NCBI RefSeq assembly: GCF_018398315.1
Contig: NZ_JAHBRW010000001.1
Coordinates: forward strand, 2,798,501 to 2,862,500
DNA from: Chelatococcus sp. YT9
GTDB taxonomy: Bacteria; Pseudomonadota; Alphaproteobacteria; Rhizobiales; Beijerinckiaceae
Length of the DNA: 64,000 nucleotides
Reading direction: 5' to 3'
Position 1 is the stretch's first letter. Each line of letters starts with the position of its first letter. Below are positions 16,581-25,891 of the stretch, piece after piece. The notes beneath the pieces are model-generated. The model saw only the letters and a list, made by a program, of their open reading frames with translations. It did not search any database and was not told where the DNA came from. The position numbers and the translations under genes were made by a program.

Positions 16581-17217
16581 GGTCGTGGTCGTGGCCATGG
16601 TGGTGTCCATGCCCGTGATCATGCGAATGCCCATGTCCGTGCGAATGCGCAGGCCGGCCATCGCCATGGTGATGCGAATGGGGCGTGTCGCTGGCGCCGC
16701 CGAACAGACGGCGGGCCTCGTGGGGTGCGAGATAGGGAATGACGTCCGAACCGGGTGTGAATTCATAACGCACGCCCGGCAGCGCGTGGGTCTTCATCAC
16801 CGAGGACATGACCTTGCGATCCACTGTCAGCGGCACGTAGACCTTCGTTTCCTTGACGATCGCGGGCCAGTGCTGGTTCCCCAGCGCGTGCCCAAGCTCG
16901 AACAACGTCTGCACCATCTTCTCGATCTTCTCGCCGACCACCTCAGTGAGGTCGATGATCATGACCTCCCGCAAGTGAATACGAGCGACGACGGCTGCGC
17001 GCTTGCCCTCGTCCCAAAGGAGAATGTCGCCATCATGCAGGTGAGAGTTGCGGTCGAGCGACAAGGCCAGTTCGACCTCGCCGGTCGTCGCCTTCCGCAG
17101 ACGGCTCTTCTGCGCTTCCCATTGGTCCAGGTCGAGCCAGTCGATCGCAGCTCCTTCAAGAGCCTTCGCCCACTTGGGATCGGACAGATTGCCAAGCGTA
17201 TTCTCAATAATGATCAT
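16570..17217 (-). CDS. ureE: Urease nickel chaperone UreE with histidine-rich tail
   Basis: UreE is a cytoplasmic nickel-binding dimer that hands Ni(II) to the UreG complex. The 215-residue product has the peptide-binding N-terminal domain (about residues 1-80, including LSLDRNSHLHDGDILLWDEG) and the metal-binding C-terminal domain with LGHALGNQHWPAI, the conserved G-N-x-H-W/L site. From about residue 180 the tail is almost only His, Gly and Asp, with about 20 histidines. Such tails bind several extra nickel ions, as in Klebsiella UreE. The tail's codons (CAT, GGC, GAC) are highly repetitive, so indels are likely there. Confidence 0.96.
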   Translation of the reverse strand: MIIIENTLGNLSDPKWAKALEGAAIDWLDLDQWEAQKSRLRKATTGEVELALSLDRNSHLHDGDILLWDEGKRAAVVARIHLREVMIIDLTEVVGEKIEKMVQTLFELGHALGNQHWPAIVKETKVYVPLTVDRKVMSSVMKTHALPGVRYEFTPGSDVIPYLAPHEARRLFGGASDTPHSHHHGDGRPAHSHGHGHSHDHGHGHHHGHDHDHGH

Positions 17218-17247
17218 GCGTGCCTCTGCTGCAGGCCAATGCAGACT

Positions 17248-18969
17248 TTAACTGAAGAAGTAGAGCTGGTTGAGCGAAATGCTCTTGGGCGGCTCGACGG
17301 TGACATGGGTACCGTCAATGGTAACGGCGAAGGTTTCAGGATTGACGTCGATGTTCGGCAGGTAGTCGTTCATCACCATGTGCTGCTTGCCGAGGACGCG
17401 CGTCGCAGAGACGGGGCTGACCAAACGCTGCAGACCCAGGCGCTCGCCGATATTCGCGTCATAGGCCGCGCGTGAGACGAAGGTGAGGGACGTTTTCGGC
17501 ATCGCGGAGCCGAAGGCACCGAACATCGGCCGATAATACATCGGCTGCGGGGTCGGCAGCGAGGCATTTGGGTCGCCCATGTTGGCCCAAGCGACGAAAC
17601 CACCCTTCAGCACCAGCTTCGGCTTGGCGCCGAAGAAGGCCGGCTCCCAAAGGACCAGGTCCGCGAATTTGCCAGGAGCGATCGAGCCCACCTCATGGGC
17701 GACACCGGCGGTGATGCACGGGTTGATCGTGACCTTGGCGATATACCGCAGCACGCGGAAATTGTCGTTGCCTGGCGCGTCTTCCACCAACGGACCGCGC
17801 GCCTTCTTCATGGCATCGGCAGTTTGAATGGAGCGCAGGAAACTTTCGCCGATGCGTCCCATGGCCTGCGAGTCGCTGCCGATCATCGAGATCGCGCCGA
17901 GGTCATGCAGCACGCTCTCGGCCACGATCGTCTCCGAGCGCACGCGGCTTTCGGCGAAGGCCACGTCGGACGGGATCTTCGGATTGAGATTGTGGCAGAC
18001 CATGATCATGTCGAAGAGTTCGGCCACCGAATTCTGCCCGCAGGGCAGGGTCGGATTGGTCGAGCTCGGGAGAACATTGCGCTGCCCGACGACCTTCAGC
18101 AGGTCGGGGGCGTGACCGCCGCCCGCGCCTTCCGAATGGAAGGTGTGAATGGTGCGGCCGTCAAAGGCGGCGATCGTGTCTTCCACATAGCCGGCTTCGT
18201 TCAGGGTATCGGTGTGCACCGCGACAGAGACGTCGTATTCGTCAGCAACCGAAAGGCAGGCGCGAATGGCCGACGGGGTGGCGCCGTAGTCCTCGTGAAC
18301 CTTGAAACCGGCAGCGCCGCCCAGGAGCTGCTCGATCATGGGACCCTTACCCGTCGAGTTGCCCTTGCCCAGCAGGCCGAAGTTGATCGGCAGGCCTTCG
18401 ATGGACCGCAGCATCATTTCGAGGTTCCACGGCCCGTTCGTCGTGGTGACGCCGTTCGAGCCATCCACCGGGCCGATACCGCCGCCCCACAGCGTGGTGA
18501 TGCCGTTGGACAAGGCCGCATAGACCTGCTGGGGCGAGATGTAGTGAACATGGGTATCCATGCCGCCAGCAGTCAGAATCAGATGCTCGCCCGAGATCGC
18601 GTCCGTGGCGGCGCCGGTGACGAGGCCAGGCGTGACGCCTTCCATCGTCGCAGGATTGCCCGCCTTGCCGAGGCCAACGATGCGGCCGTTGCGGATGCCG
18701 ACGTCAGCCTTCACGACGCCGAGAGTGGGCTCGAGAACGGTAACGTTCGTGATAACGAGGTCGAGACAGCCGGCCTCCTGGGTCAGCTGGTTCTCGGAGC
18801 CCATGCCGTCGCGCAGTGTCTTGCCACCGCCATACTGGAGCTCGTCACCATAGACAGCCCGAAGATCCTTTTCGATCTCGACGTAGAGATCGGTATTGCC
18901 AAGGCGAATCTTGTCACCAACGGTCGGCCCGTAGAGATCCGCGTACTGTTGACGTGAAATTTGCGACAT
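17248..18969 (-). CDS. ureC: Urease alpha subunit
   Basis: This is the catalytic subunit, which hydrolyses urea to ammonia and carbamate at a di-nickel centre. The 573-residue length is typical. Visible features are [23 protein letters not shown]-like N-terminus, the nickel ligands [10 protein letters not shown], the carbamylated lysine in [25 protein letters not shown], the flap Cys-His region [20 protein letters not shown], and the catalytic Asp site [11 protein letters not shown]. All the active-site residues appear intact. It forms an (alpha-beta-gamma)3 assembly with the separate UreA and UreB chains, the usual bacterial arrangement. Confidence 0.99.
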   Translation of the reverse strand: MSQISRQQYADLYGPTVGDKIRLGNTDLYVEIEKDLRAVYGDELQYGGGKTLRDGMGSENQLTQEAGCLDLVITNVTVLEPTLGVVKADVGIRNGRIVGLGKAGNPATMEGVTPGLVTGAATDAISGEHLILTAGGMDTHVHYISPQQVYAALSNGITTLWGGGIGPVDGSNGVTTTNGPWNLEMMLRSIEGLPINFGLLGKGNSTGKGPMIEQLLGGAAGFKVHEDYGATPSAIRACLSVADEYDVSVAVHTDTLNEAGYVEDTIAAFDGRTIHTFHSEGAGGGHAPDLLKVVGQRNVLPSSTNPTLPCGQNSVAELFDMIMVCHNLNPKIPSDVAFAESRVRSETIVAESVLHDLGAISMIGSDSQAMGRIGESFLRSIQTADAMKKARGPLVEDAPGNDNFRVLRYIAKVTINPCITAGVAHEVGSIAPGKFADLVLWEPAFFGAKPKLVLKGGFVAWANMGDPNASLPTPQPMYYRPMFGAFGSAMPKTSLTFVSRAAYDANIGERLGLQRLVSPVSATRVLGKQHMVMNDYLPNIDVNPETFAVTIDGTHVTVEPPKSISLNQLYFFS

Positions 18970-19007
18970 GGCGGCGTACCTTACGAAACGGAGAAAAGTG
19001 GAAGGGC

Positions 19008-19505
19008 TTACTTCGCAGACTTCTTCGTCTGAGCCCGTGACTTGAAGCCGAGCTCCGCCGCCTTGGCGATCGACGCATCCCGGTTCGGGCTATAGCCGGG
19101 CGCCGGCCCGGAGCCTGTCCAACCGTCCACCAAACCATTGAAGCCGAAGATGAATTGCTTGCCCGCGTAGGGAACCAGCGTCACTTCCTTCTCGTCGCCG
19201 GGCTCGAAGCGCACCGCCGTATTCGCTGGTATGTCGAGGCGCTGGCCGAAGGCGGCGGCGCGGTCGAATTCCAGATACCGGTTCGTCTCGAAGAAGTGGA
19301 AATGCGATCCAACCTGGATGGGGCGGTCGCCTGTATTGCGCACCGTAAGCTTCGTACGCGGCCGGCCAGGATTGATCTCGATCGGGTCCGAGGCAAGAAC
19401 ATAGCCGCCAACCGGTGTCGGCGCGGGACCTGGCGCCTTCTTGGGTATTGGAGCTGCCGCCTTCTTGGGAGCAGGAGAGGTTTGCTTCGACGGATTCTTT
19501 GCCAA
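19008..19505 (-). CDS. ureB: Urease beta subunit with extended tails
   Basis: UreB is the structural beta chain of the urease core. The conserved domain starts at [43 protein letters not shown] and continues through [40 protein letters not shown], both family signatures. The protein is 165 residues, longer than the roughly 100-110 usual. About 32 extra residues at the N-terminus are Lys/Pro/Ala-rich ([16 protein letters not shown]), and the C-terminus adds about 30 residues ending in [11 protein letters not shown]. Extended UreB chains are known in some rhizobia. The extension may help subunit assembly, but that is inference. Confidence 0.96.
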   Translation of the reverse strand: MAKNPSKQTSPAPKKAAAPIPKKAPGPAPTPVGGYVLASDPIEINPGRPRTKLTVRNTGDRPIQVGSHFHFFETNRYLEFDRAAAFGQRLDIPANTAVRFEPGDEKEVTLVPYAGKQFIFGFNGLVDGWTGSGPAPGYSPNRDASIAKAAELGFKSRAQTKKSAK

Positions 19506-19547
19506 GAGAGCCTCCTTGAAAGGCTTTGCCGGCGCGATGCTGGCTGA

Positions 19548-19850
19548 TCAGACGATGGGGCTGTGCAGGCTGACGAGGCGGCTTCCGTCGAGGAAGACGG
19601 CTTCGACTTGAATCAGCGAAATGAGATCGGTGACACCTTCCATCACGTCCTCCGCCTTGAGGACGTTGCGGGCCCCGTCCATCACTTCCTCGACGGTCTT
19701 GCCCTCGCGCGCGCCCTCGAGAACATAGGCCGACAGCACGGCCACCGATTCCGGGTGATTGAGCTTGAGACCCTTGGCCTTACGCTTCAGCGCAACATCG
19801 GCCATCATATGGATCAGCAGCTTGTCGAACTCCCGCGGTGTCAGATGCAT
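19548..19850 (-). CDS. ureA: Urease gamma subunit
   Basis: UreA is the gamma chain, 100 residues. It begins [42 protein letters not shown] and ends [19 protein letters not shown], both near-invariant in the family. Starting at the ATG at 19850 puts GGAG six bases upstream; the ATG at 19856 touches the GGAG and is unlikely. It is the first gene of the urease operon; a -10-like TATAAT lies upstream. Confidence 0.97.
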   Translation of the reverse strand: MHLTPREFDKLLIHMMADVALKRKAKGLKLNHPESVAVLSAYVLEGAREGKTVEEVMDGARNVLKAEDVMEGVTDLISLIQVEAVFLDGSRLVSLHSPIV

Positions 19851-20237
19851 CGTCATCTCCAAACAGGTTATAGCCGCATTGATTGGGGGATTATACGTGA
19901 GGTTTCGATGATATTCTTGCTGCGAGACCAATTGTTTCCACAGCAGATGGCCTCAGCTGCCGACGGAACGCGACTAGAGGTGCACCTCGGCGAACACCGC
20001 ATTGTGCACGCTCGCTTGTCCAGTACTATCGTTAACCAATCACGCCCCCGCAATACAGCGTCACGCTGCGTACAACCTAGCTTAAGCTCGATGGGCTGAT
20101 CAACAGCAAACGCATTACAAGCAAGTTAAATAAGTTAATTGTTGGCGTCGGAGCGGCTCAGCGTCTTGTCTACTTGGACGTTAATTTTAGTAAGCACAGA
20201 TCAGGGTGATCTCGCTTCCCGCTCATGGTGGTCGAAC
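19851..20237. other. Upstream region of the urease operon
   Basis: This gap lies upstream of ureA and after the end of the FUSC gene on the same strand. It contains the candidate -10 box of ureA but no sigma-54 element matching GG-N10-GC with good flanks, and no ORF worth calling. The part near 20,105-20,140 is A+T-rich. Confidence 0.5.
19890..19895 (-). promoter_or_regulatory. Candidate -10 element of the ureA promoter
   Basis: On the minus strand this reads TATAAT, a perfect sigma-70-type -10 hexamer, about 40 bp before the ureA ATG. The hexamer 17 bp further upstream (AAGAAT) is a poor -35, so an activator may be needed. Confidence 0.35.
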
Positions 20238-22268
20238 TCAATGCCTGCGAGCATGCCCACTTGGGGTACGAACTGCATGGAGCAGATGGCCCAATCGGTT
20301 GATCTCGAAATCGATATCGTTAATTGCTCCGCCATCGTCGCTCGGGGGCTGGGGAAGGGCCGGCGCATCACGTTGGTTCCCCGGATGAGCAGCCGCTTTC
20401 AGAGAGCGAAGTACGGCGACGCGCGCTGCAATCGCGCCCTCGTCCTCAACCGGATCCCGTTCATGGCGGGTTTCCACAAAGCGCGTGATGTGATCGCACA
20501 GGCGCTCGGCATTGACGATCACAGGGAACCATGCGGCAGCTTCGCTGCTCGCGGGTGGAGGCTCCGACAACGCTCGCTGCAACGTGGTGCGGACGTTGGA
20601 GAGGCTGTGATAGGCCGCCCTACGCGCGGCCATCAGATCGTCGTCGTTGCCGTTGGCCCCGCGGCCGGCCGCAGCGAGATAGTCCGCGACCGCCTGCATC
20701 GCGCCAGCGAACGCTTGTCCGATATGCGCTCCGGGCGAGCGTGGCCAGATGAGATACCCGAAAACCAGAGTGATAGCGGCGCCCAGCACGGTGTCGACAA
20801 GACGCTGCGCGGCGTAGTCCACGGTAGCGCCTGGTGTGCTCACATCGATCATGATGAGGACAAAGGGGGTCAAGAAAGTGCATTGCAGCGCATAGCCTCG
20901 CAAGCCGGCCCACGGGATAGCAGCCGCCAATACGGTCATCACGACGATCAGGATCAGGCCTTTCGGGAGCAACGTCATGATGGCAACGCCAATGACCACG
21001 CCAGCCACAGTGCCAATGCTGCGCTGAACGGCGCGGACGAAAACCGACCCGAAATCCGGCTTGAGAACGATCGCGACCGTCAGCGGGATCCAGTAGGAGC
21101 GGGCGCCCGGCGCGTGACGCTCCGCAACGACGGCTATGCCTATGCACAATGCCAACTGCGCAGCGGCGAGGACGACCTCGCGGCCGAGCACGAGCTTGCC
21201 GTGCAATAGCTTGTAGGAAGGAATGCTCAACCGCCGCGAGACGCGGGCGGCCGCATGCGGGGCTGAGAGCGGTGCAGGCGTAGCGTCCACGGCCGAGGAA
21301 GGCCATAGCTCTTCGGTCAACCGGTCGATATAGCGAAGCAAGCGACACGTGGCAGGGCGCGCATAGGAGGGCGGTGGTGGCTCATGGCGTTCGGTCAGCG
21401 CGCGGGCGATCTGGTTCAGCCGGGCAGCGACAGAATGCATCAGGCCTCGGTCATCGGCACTACCGACGATCTCGGCAGAAATCAGCTCCATCGTCGAGAG
21501 TATCGCGGCGCTTCGCTCCTGCCTCTCGGACGGGCCTTCGTCGCCGCGCCGCGAGTCGAGCAAGCCCGCATAGCCCTTGGCGATCGCATCGGTGAGGCCG
21601 CGCCGTGCCCTCTCGATCGGTGTTGCCATATCTGGCGGGCCCTTGCTGCCAGGCGCCTGGGGTTCCGCGTCGGCCACCCGGGCCATCGCGCTCACGATAT
21701 GCGCCAGGGTCGCTCGCTCCGGCAGGCGCCGATCGAGCAAGGCCTCGCAACCCAAAAGAACGGCTGCAAACGCGCTGCCGCCCATGAAAAGCAGCGGCGG
21801 GAGCCATAGCGGTGCATCGGAATGTACGCTCGCGCCGATGATGGCAAGCACGAGCATCTGCATCGCGGCGGTCGAGAACGCGGCGCCGTATCCGCTGATC
21901 AGCCCGGAGGCAAAGGCGATTCCGACGAGAAGAATGAGGCTCAGCGCCCCATGGCCGGCCACGGTGGCGCCGGCCACATAACCAAGACCCGCAATGGGCG
22001 CCGCGATCAACTGCCGTTGCAGGCGCGCGAGATAGGAGTCGGACTGCACCTTGACGGAGTTGAGCAAAGCCCCGAGGCAGACGAGCAGCGCCGGATCTCT
22101 CAAGTCGGTGAAATGACCGACGAGCAACGGCACCGCCACCGCGATTGCAATCCGGATGGAATGGCGCCAAGGCCAAGCCGTGTTGGGATTAAGCCGCGCC
22201 ACATTGCGCAGCCAACCGGGTGGCCGGTACATCCTGGCGTCTGCGTGTCGCTCGCTACCCGTCTTCAC
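20238..22268 (-). CDS. FUSC family membrane protein
   Basis: The 676-residue protein has the FUSC layout: about six N-terminal hydrophobic segments, a long cytoplasmic region (about residues 165-365), a second block of about six membrane helices from about residue 375, and a cytoplasmic C-terminal domain. The second block begins LVLGREVVLAAAQLALCIGIAVVAERHAPGARSYWIPLTVAIVLKPDFGSVFVRAVQRSIGTVAG, with the conserved W-x-P-L-T-x-x-x-V-x-x-P-x-x-G of this family (relatives include AaeB and MdtO). Members export aromatic acids and toxic compounds. It is transcribed away from the ytcA-mdtNOP genes, with 316 bp between them, and encodes a second FUSC pump beside mdtO. Confidence 0.87.
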   Translation of the reverse strand: MKTGSERHADARMYRPPGWLRNVARLNPNTAWPWRHSIRIAIAVAVPLLVGHFTDLRDPALLVCLGALLNSVKVQSDSYLARLQRQLIAAPIAGLGYVAGATVAGHGALSLILLVGIAFASGLISGYGAAFSTAAMQMLVLAIIGASVHSDAPLWLPPLLFMGGSAFAAVLLGCEALLDRRLPERATLAHIVSAMARVADAEPQAPGSKGPPDMATPIERARRGLTDAIAKGYAGLLDSRRGDEGPSERQERSAAILSTMELISAEIVGSADDRGLMHSVAARLNQIARALTERHEPPPPSYARPATCRLLRYIDRLTEELWPSSAVDATPAPLSAPHAAARVSRRLSIPSYKLLHGKLVLGREVVLAAAQLALCIGIAVVAERHAPGARSYWIPLTVAIVLKPDFGSVFVRAVQRSIGTVAGVVIGVAIMTLLPKGLILIVVMTVLAAAIPWAGLRGYALQCTFLTPFVLIMIDVSTPGATVDYAAQRLVDTVLGAAITLVFGYLIWPRSPGAHIGQAFAGAMQAVADYLAAAGRGANGNDDDLMAARRAAYHSLSNVRTTLQRALSEPPPASSEAAAWFPVIVNAERLCDHITRFVETRHERDPVEDEGAIAARVAVLRSLKAAAHPGNQRDAPALPQPPSDDGGAINDIDFEINRLGHLLHAVRTPSGHARRH

Positions 22269-22584
22269 CGCGTCTCTCTCGATCGCTCGAAATTCACTTG
22301 CTTCTAAGTGAAGCTCCGGATCATCGCAAGTTTAGCGACTATGCTCCAAAGATGTAATACAGTCCTGTTGTCACGCTGTCCGCATGTTCTGTGTTGTTTC
22401 GTATCTGTCAAAAAAACCAACCTTGCCTTCTCTACCGTGAGATGGGGCTGGAAAGCTTGCATATCCCCTGTGGGAAAAGTCAGAGGGCGGTACGGCGCGG
22501 GTTGTCCGTTCGTCTGCCCGGCGCTAGCGTCGGATCAATATAGGATGGTTCGTCAGACGCGTTGTGTCAGCGGTCGTGAGTGCT
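22269..22584. other. Divergent regulatory region of the efflux locus
   Basis: This region separates the FUSC gene start from ytcA. It contains an inverted repeat at 22293-22312, described separately. No clear -35/-10 pair is visible for either gene. Confidence 0.55.
22293..22312. promoter_or_regulatory. Candidate operator, 7-bp inverted repeat
   Basis: The arms TTCACTT and AAGTGAA are perfect complements separated by GCTTCT, starting 25 bp upstream of the FUSC start. Its size and position fit a dimeric repressor or activator site controlling the divergent efflux genes, although no regulator gene is next to it. Confidence 0.45.
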
Positions 22585-22848
22585 ATGTCTTTCAGTCGGT
22601 TAATGCTCGCGGCTCTTCTTCCTTTGGCAGGCTGCGCACCCGCGGCGGCACCGTCGATTCCGTTGTTCGGAGCTTATTTTCCGGCGTGGTTGGCCTGCGC
22701 CGTGGCTGGCATTCTCGGCGCTGTCATCCTGCGCGTGGTCTTCATCCAGATCGGCGTTGACGACGTCCTGCCCTGGCGTTTGCTGGTCTACGTCTGCCTG
22801 GCGCTGGCTATCGCTTTCGCGTTCTCACGCTTCGTCTTCGGACGCTGA
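22585..22848 (+). CDS. ytcA: YtcA family small membrane lipoprotein
   Basis: This 87-residue protein begins with a lipoprotein signal (MSFSRLMLAALLPLAGC, lipobox LAGC, lipidated Cys at residue 17). The family signature APSIPLFGAYFPAWLACAVAGILGAV follows, then two membrane segments and a short basic end. It matches YtcA (PF17090), which lies next to mdtNOP in enterobacteria. Its role is unknown. The ATG at 22585 gives a proper signal peptide; the GTG at 22564 would add an unneeded extension. It ends 3 bp before mdtN. Confidence 0.85.
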   Translation: MSFSRLMLAALLPLAGCAPAAAPSIPLFGAYFPAWLACAVAGILGAVILRVVFIQIGVDDVLPWRLLVYVCLALAIAFAFSRFVFGR

Positions 22849-22851
22849 CGC

Positions 22852-23901
22852 ATGGCCGGATCGCGCAAGACGAGCCCTTCCAACGCCTTCGGCGGGGTCG
22901 TGGCGGTCATCATCGTGGCGGCGGCCGCCTTCCTCGGCTGGCGCTACATCAACAAGGCCGACAGCAATCCACTGTCCGAGGATGCGGTGTTGCAGGCCGA
23001 TCTCGTTCAGATCTCATCGACGGTGCCGGGGCGCATTATACGGCTGGCCGTGAAGGAAAACGATCGCGTGAAGAAGGGAGATCTTCTCTTCGCGATCGAT
23101 CCTCAGGCCTACGAACTTGCCGTGGAGCAGGCGACCGCGGATCTGCGCATCGCCGAGGCCGCGCTCGCGACTCAGCAGCGCACCATCCAAGCGGAGGCCA
23201 CCAACGCCGCCATCGCCGGCGAGCAGGTGGTCCGCGCGAGGGCCAATCTGGCTCTGGCGACGCAGACGCTCGATCGCCTCACAGCGCTGCGGCCCAAGGG
23301 TTACGTCACCGCGCAGCAGGTCGATGATGCCACCACCGCCAAGCGCGATGCCGAAGTCAGCCTGAAGCAGGCCCTTGCGCAGGTGGAGGCCGCGAAGGCG
23401 CTCGTCAACAGCGCCGATGCCGCAGAGGCGTTGGTGCAGGCGCGGAAGGCGGCGCTGGGCTTGGCCAAGCGCAATCTTGCAGAGACGGAGATCCGCGCGC
23501 CGCACGACGGGCTCGTCGCCGGTTTGCGTACAGCGACGGGTGAATTCGTCATAACCGGGCAATCGGTCTTCACCCTCATCGACACGGGAAGATGGTTTGC
23601 GTCCGCCGCGTTCCGCGAGACAGACCTGCGAAACATCACCGTCGGCAGCTGTGCGACCGTCTATGCGATGGCGGATCGCTCGGTCGCCATGAAAGGCGTC
23701 GTCGAGGGCATCGGATGGGGCGTGAGTTCGGAGGAGCTGCTGCCGATACCCCGGAATCTGCCTTACGTGCCCAAGACCTTAAACTGGGTCCGTGTGTCGC
23801 AGCGTTTTCCGGTTAGGGTCCGGATTGATCAACCCCCGGATGATCTGATGCGCGTCGGCGCTTCGGCTGTCGTCATCGTTCACAGCGACCAGCGCTGCTG
23901 A
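22852..23901 (+). CDS. mdtN: MdtN-type periplasmic adaptor of efflux pump
   Basis: A membrane-fusion (HlyD/EmrA-like) protein of 349 residues. One N-terminal membrane anchor (VVAVIIVAAAAFLGWRYI) is followed by the biotinyl-lipoyl half ADLVQISSTVPGRIIRLAVKENDRVKKGDLLFAIDP. A long alpha-hairpin comes next (about residues 85-205, heptad-like Ala/Gln), then the second lipoyl half ETEIRAPHDGLVAGLRTATGEFVITGQSVFTLID and a beta-barrel domain. It should bridge the MdtO pump to the MdtP outer-membrane factor in the periplasm. It is 3 bp after ytcA and 4 bp before mdtO, a tight operon. Confidence 0.92.
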   Translation: MAGSRKTSPSNAFGGVVAVIIVAAAAFLGWRYINKADSNPLSEDAVLQADLVQISSTVPGRIIRLAVKENDRVKKGDLLFAIDPQAYELAVEQATADLRIAEAALATQQRTIQAEATNAAIAGEQVVRARANLALATQTLDRLTALRPKGYVTAQQVDDATTAKRDAEVSLKQALAQVEAAKALVNSADAAEALVQARKAALGLAKRNLAETEIRAPHDGLVAGLRTATGEFVITGQSVFTLIDTGRWFASAAFRETDLRNITVGSCATVYAMADRSVAMKGVVEGIGWGVSSEELLPIPRNLPYVPKTLNWVRVSQRFPVRVRIDQPPDDLMRVGASAVVIVHSDQRC

Positions 23902-23905
23902 CGAT

Positions 23906-25891
23906 ATGCGGGGTGTGATCCTCCGTCAGGTATGGCGCGACTTGGGATCTTTTCCCGGGCGCTTCGGAATGACGTGGCGTATCGCGCTCCTCTGCGCGCT
24001 CGTGGCGGCCGTCGCGATGCTCTACAAGGTTCCCGAGCCGGCTATCGGTTGCTATCTCATCATCTATCTCACGAAGCCTAACGCGGGCGTGAATATCGCG
24101 CTTGGGATCGGCGCGTCCATTCTCGTGACCGTGGTCGTGGCTGTGGTCCTCGTCCTGGTCCGTTGGACCATCGACGTCCCCGCATTACGGCTGGCGATGA
24201 TGGCGCTGGCGGCCTTTTCCCTTGTGTTCCTTGGTTCGGTCAGCCGTCTCGGTCCGTTGGGGTCGGACATGGCGCTCGTGGTGACCTTCGCGCTCAGCCT
24301 GACGGCAGATGTGCCCGTGGCGGAGGTGGCGACCAGGGGGTTGCTGTACGCCTGGCAGATGGTCACGATGCCGATGGCCCTGATGGTCATCTTCAACCTG
24401 GTACTGGGGTGGACGCCGGCCCGTCTGCTCGCGGCCACGTTGCAGGAGCGGCTGGAGGTGGCATCGGACGCGCTCGAGGGCGGTGATTGTTCCCGTCTGA
24501 AAACCCTTTTGCGCGAGGGCAATGGCGATGCGCAGCAGATGGCTTTGCTGACGCGGCTGTTCCACTACGTGCCTGCGATGCGGGGTATGTGGCTGTCGCA
24601 GGCGACGGACAGCACCTACCGCTTGCTGCTCGCGGTTGCCGCGCTTCCACGGTCGCTCGCGCCGGAATGGCGTAACCGCCTTGCCGCGGATTGTCGGCGT
24701 GTCGCCGGCGGGATCAGGGAGAAGGGGAGCCCCGGGGAGAACACATCCTGGGCTAGCTCCGCCGCGATGCAGACGTTGTCCACTCCCGCGGCGCGCGCTG
24801 CTGTTCGTGCCGTCCAGGCTCTTGGCTTGCCCGCTCGGAGTTGGGCGCCCGTGCCAAAGGCGCCATTCTTCGCGCGTGACGCGCTGACCAATCCGAACCA
24901 TCAGCGGTTTGCCCTGAAGACCACCGCGGCCGCCATGGCCTGTTATCTCATCTATACGGGGATCGACTGGCAGGGCATCCACACCGCGATGATCACGTGC
25001 TTCGTGGCGGCCCTCGGAACAACGGCCGAGACGGTTCACAAGCTCGCCCTGCGCATCGTCGGGTGCCTGATCGGCGCGGCAATGGGCGTCGCCGCCATTC
25101 TGTTCGTCATCCCCAATATCACATCGGTCGGGGGCCTGATGGTCCTCGTCTTCGCCGGGATCCTGCCGGCAGCCTGGGTATCCACCGGCAATGAGCGGAT
25201 CTCCTATGGGGGCGTTCAGATCGGGCTCGCCTTTCTCCTGACCATTCTTCAAGGCTTCGAGCCGAGCCTCGACATGGACTCAGCCAGGGACCGGATCATC
25301 GGCATTCTCCTCGGCAATGTGATGGTCTATGTCGTGTTCACGCAGATCTGGCCGGTCGGTGTTATCCACGGCGTCAACCAGCAGCTTGCGGAGGCTTTCG
25401 CCGCACTGTCGCAACTTGCACGACGCGGCTCCGGCGAGATCTCGGCCGCGACGGATGACGCCTCCAAAGCCGAGGCCCAACTGGAGGCAGCCAGGAACAG
25501 CCTGGCGCTCGCCCTGTTCGAGCCCCGTCACCAGCGCCCAGGCGCCATGCAGATCGAACGTCTGCGGGAGGTCATTGCGGAAACGGCAGCTATTGTTCCG
25601 AAGCTGTTCGTGCTGGGCGCATGCGAGTGGGATGCTAACGGTCCGTCGCACGGCAGAGAAGACATGGCCGTGACGCTGCCCGGGGCGGCAGAAGAGCGGG
25701 TAGCTTTGGGAAGTCGTTTGGCGCGACTGTCCCAGATCATGCACGACGTCTCAGTGCCGGACCAGCCACCCGAAGGTCAAAAAAGCGCTGCTGATCATTT
25801 ACGTCCTGACCTCCGAGTGTGTAATACAGTTCCAGAACATCTCGATCGAATAGAGGATCTCCTCGGCGGGCTAGGACGCGATGTCGGTTAA
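23906..25891 (+). CDS. mdtO: MdtO-type FUSC efflux pump
   Basis: The 661-residue protein has the FUSC double layout: one block of membrane helices at about residues 22-185 (including PEPAIGCYLIIYLTKPNAGVNIALG), a cytoplasmic region, a second membrane block at about residues 345-490 with MITCFVAALGTTAETVHKLALRIVGCLIGAAMG, and a cytoplasmic C-terminal domain. Its place between the adaptor and the outer-membrane factor, and its length near that of E. coli MdtO, support the name. The substrate range cannot be read from sequence; E. coli MdtNOP is linked to puromycin and acriflavine resistance. The last 11 bp overlap mdtP. Confidence 0.9.
   Translation: MRGVILRQVWRDLGSFPGRFGMTWRIALLCALVAAVAMLYKVPEPAIGCYLIIYLTKPNAGVNIALGIGASILVTVVVAVVLVLVRWTIDVPALRLAMMALAAFSLVFLGSVSRLGPLGSDMALVVTFALSLTADVPVAEVATRGLLYAWQMVTMPMALMVIFNLVLGWTPARLLAATLQERLEVASDALEGGDCSRLKTLLREGNGDAQQMALLTRLFHYVPAMRGMWLSQATDSTYRLLLAVAALPRSLAPEWRNRLAADCRRVAGGIREKGSPGENTSWASSAAMQTLSTPAARAAVRAVQALGLPARSWAPVPKAPFFARDALTNPNHQRFALKTTAAAMACYLIYTGIDWQGIHTAMITCFVAALGTTAETVHKLALRIVGCLIGAAMGVAAILFVIPNITSVGGLMVLVFAGILPAAWVSTGNERISYGGVQIGLAFLLTILQGFEPSLDMDSARDRIIGILLGNVMVYVVFTQIWPVGVIHGVNQQLAEAFAALSQLARRGSGEISAATDDASKAEAQLEAARNSLALALFEPRHQRPGAMQIERLREVIAETAAIVPKLFVLGACEWDANGPSHGREDMAVTLPGAAEERVALGSRLARLSQIMHDVSVPDQPPEGQKSAADHLRPDLRVCNTVPEHLDRIEDLLGGLGRDVG

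Noticed and set aside
15870-16766. A longer ureF with an N-terminus rich in Thr, Met and Arg
   Set aside because: The extra part is the other frame of the ureE His-rich tail; UreF homology begins at 16580.
17695-18957. A 420-codon plus-strand frame
   Set aside because: It is antisense to ureC, whose active-site motifs prove the minus strand is coding.
19851-20237. A sigma-54 promoter before ureA, expected if urease is under nitrogen control
   Set aside because: No TGGCAC-N5-TTGC-like element was found on the minus strand.
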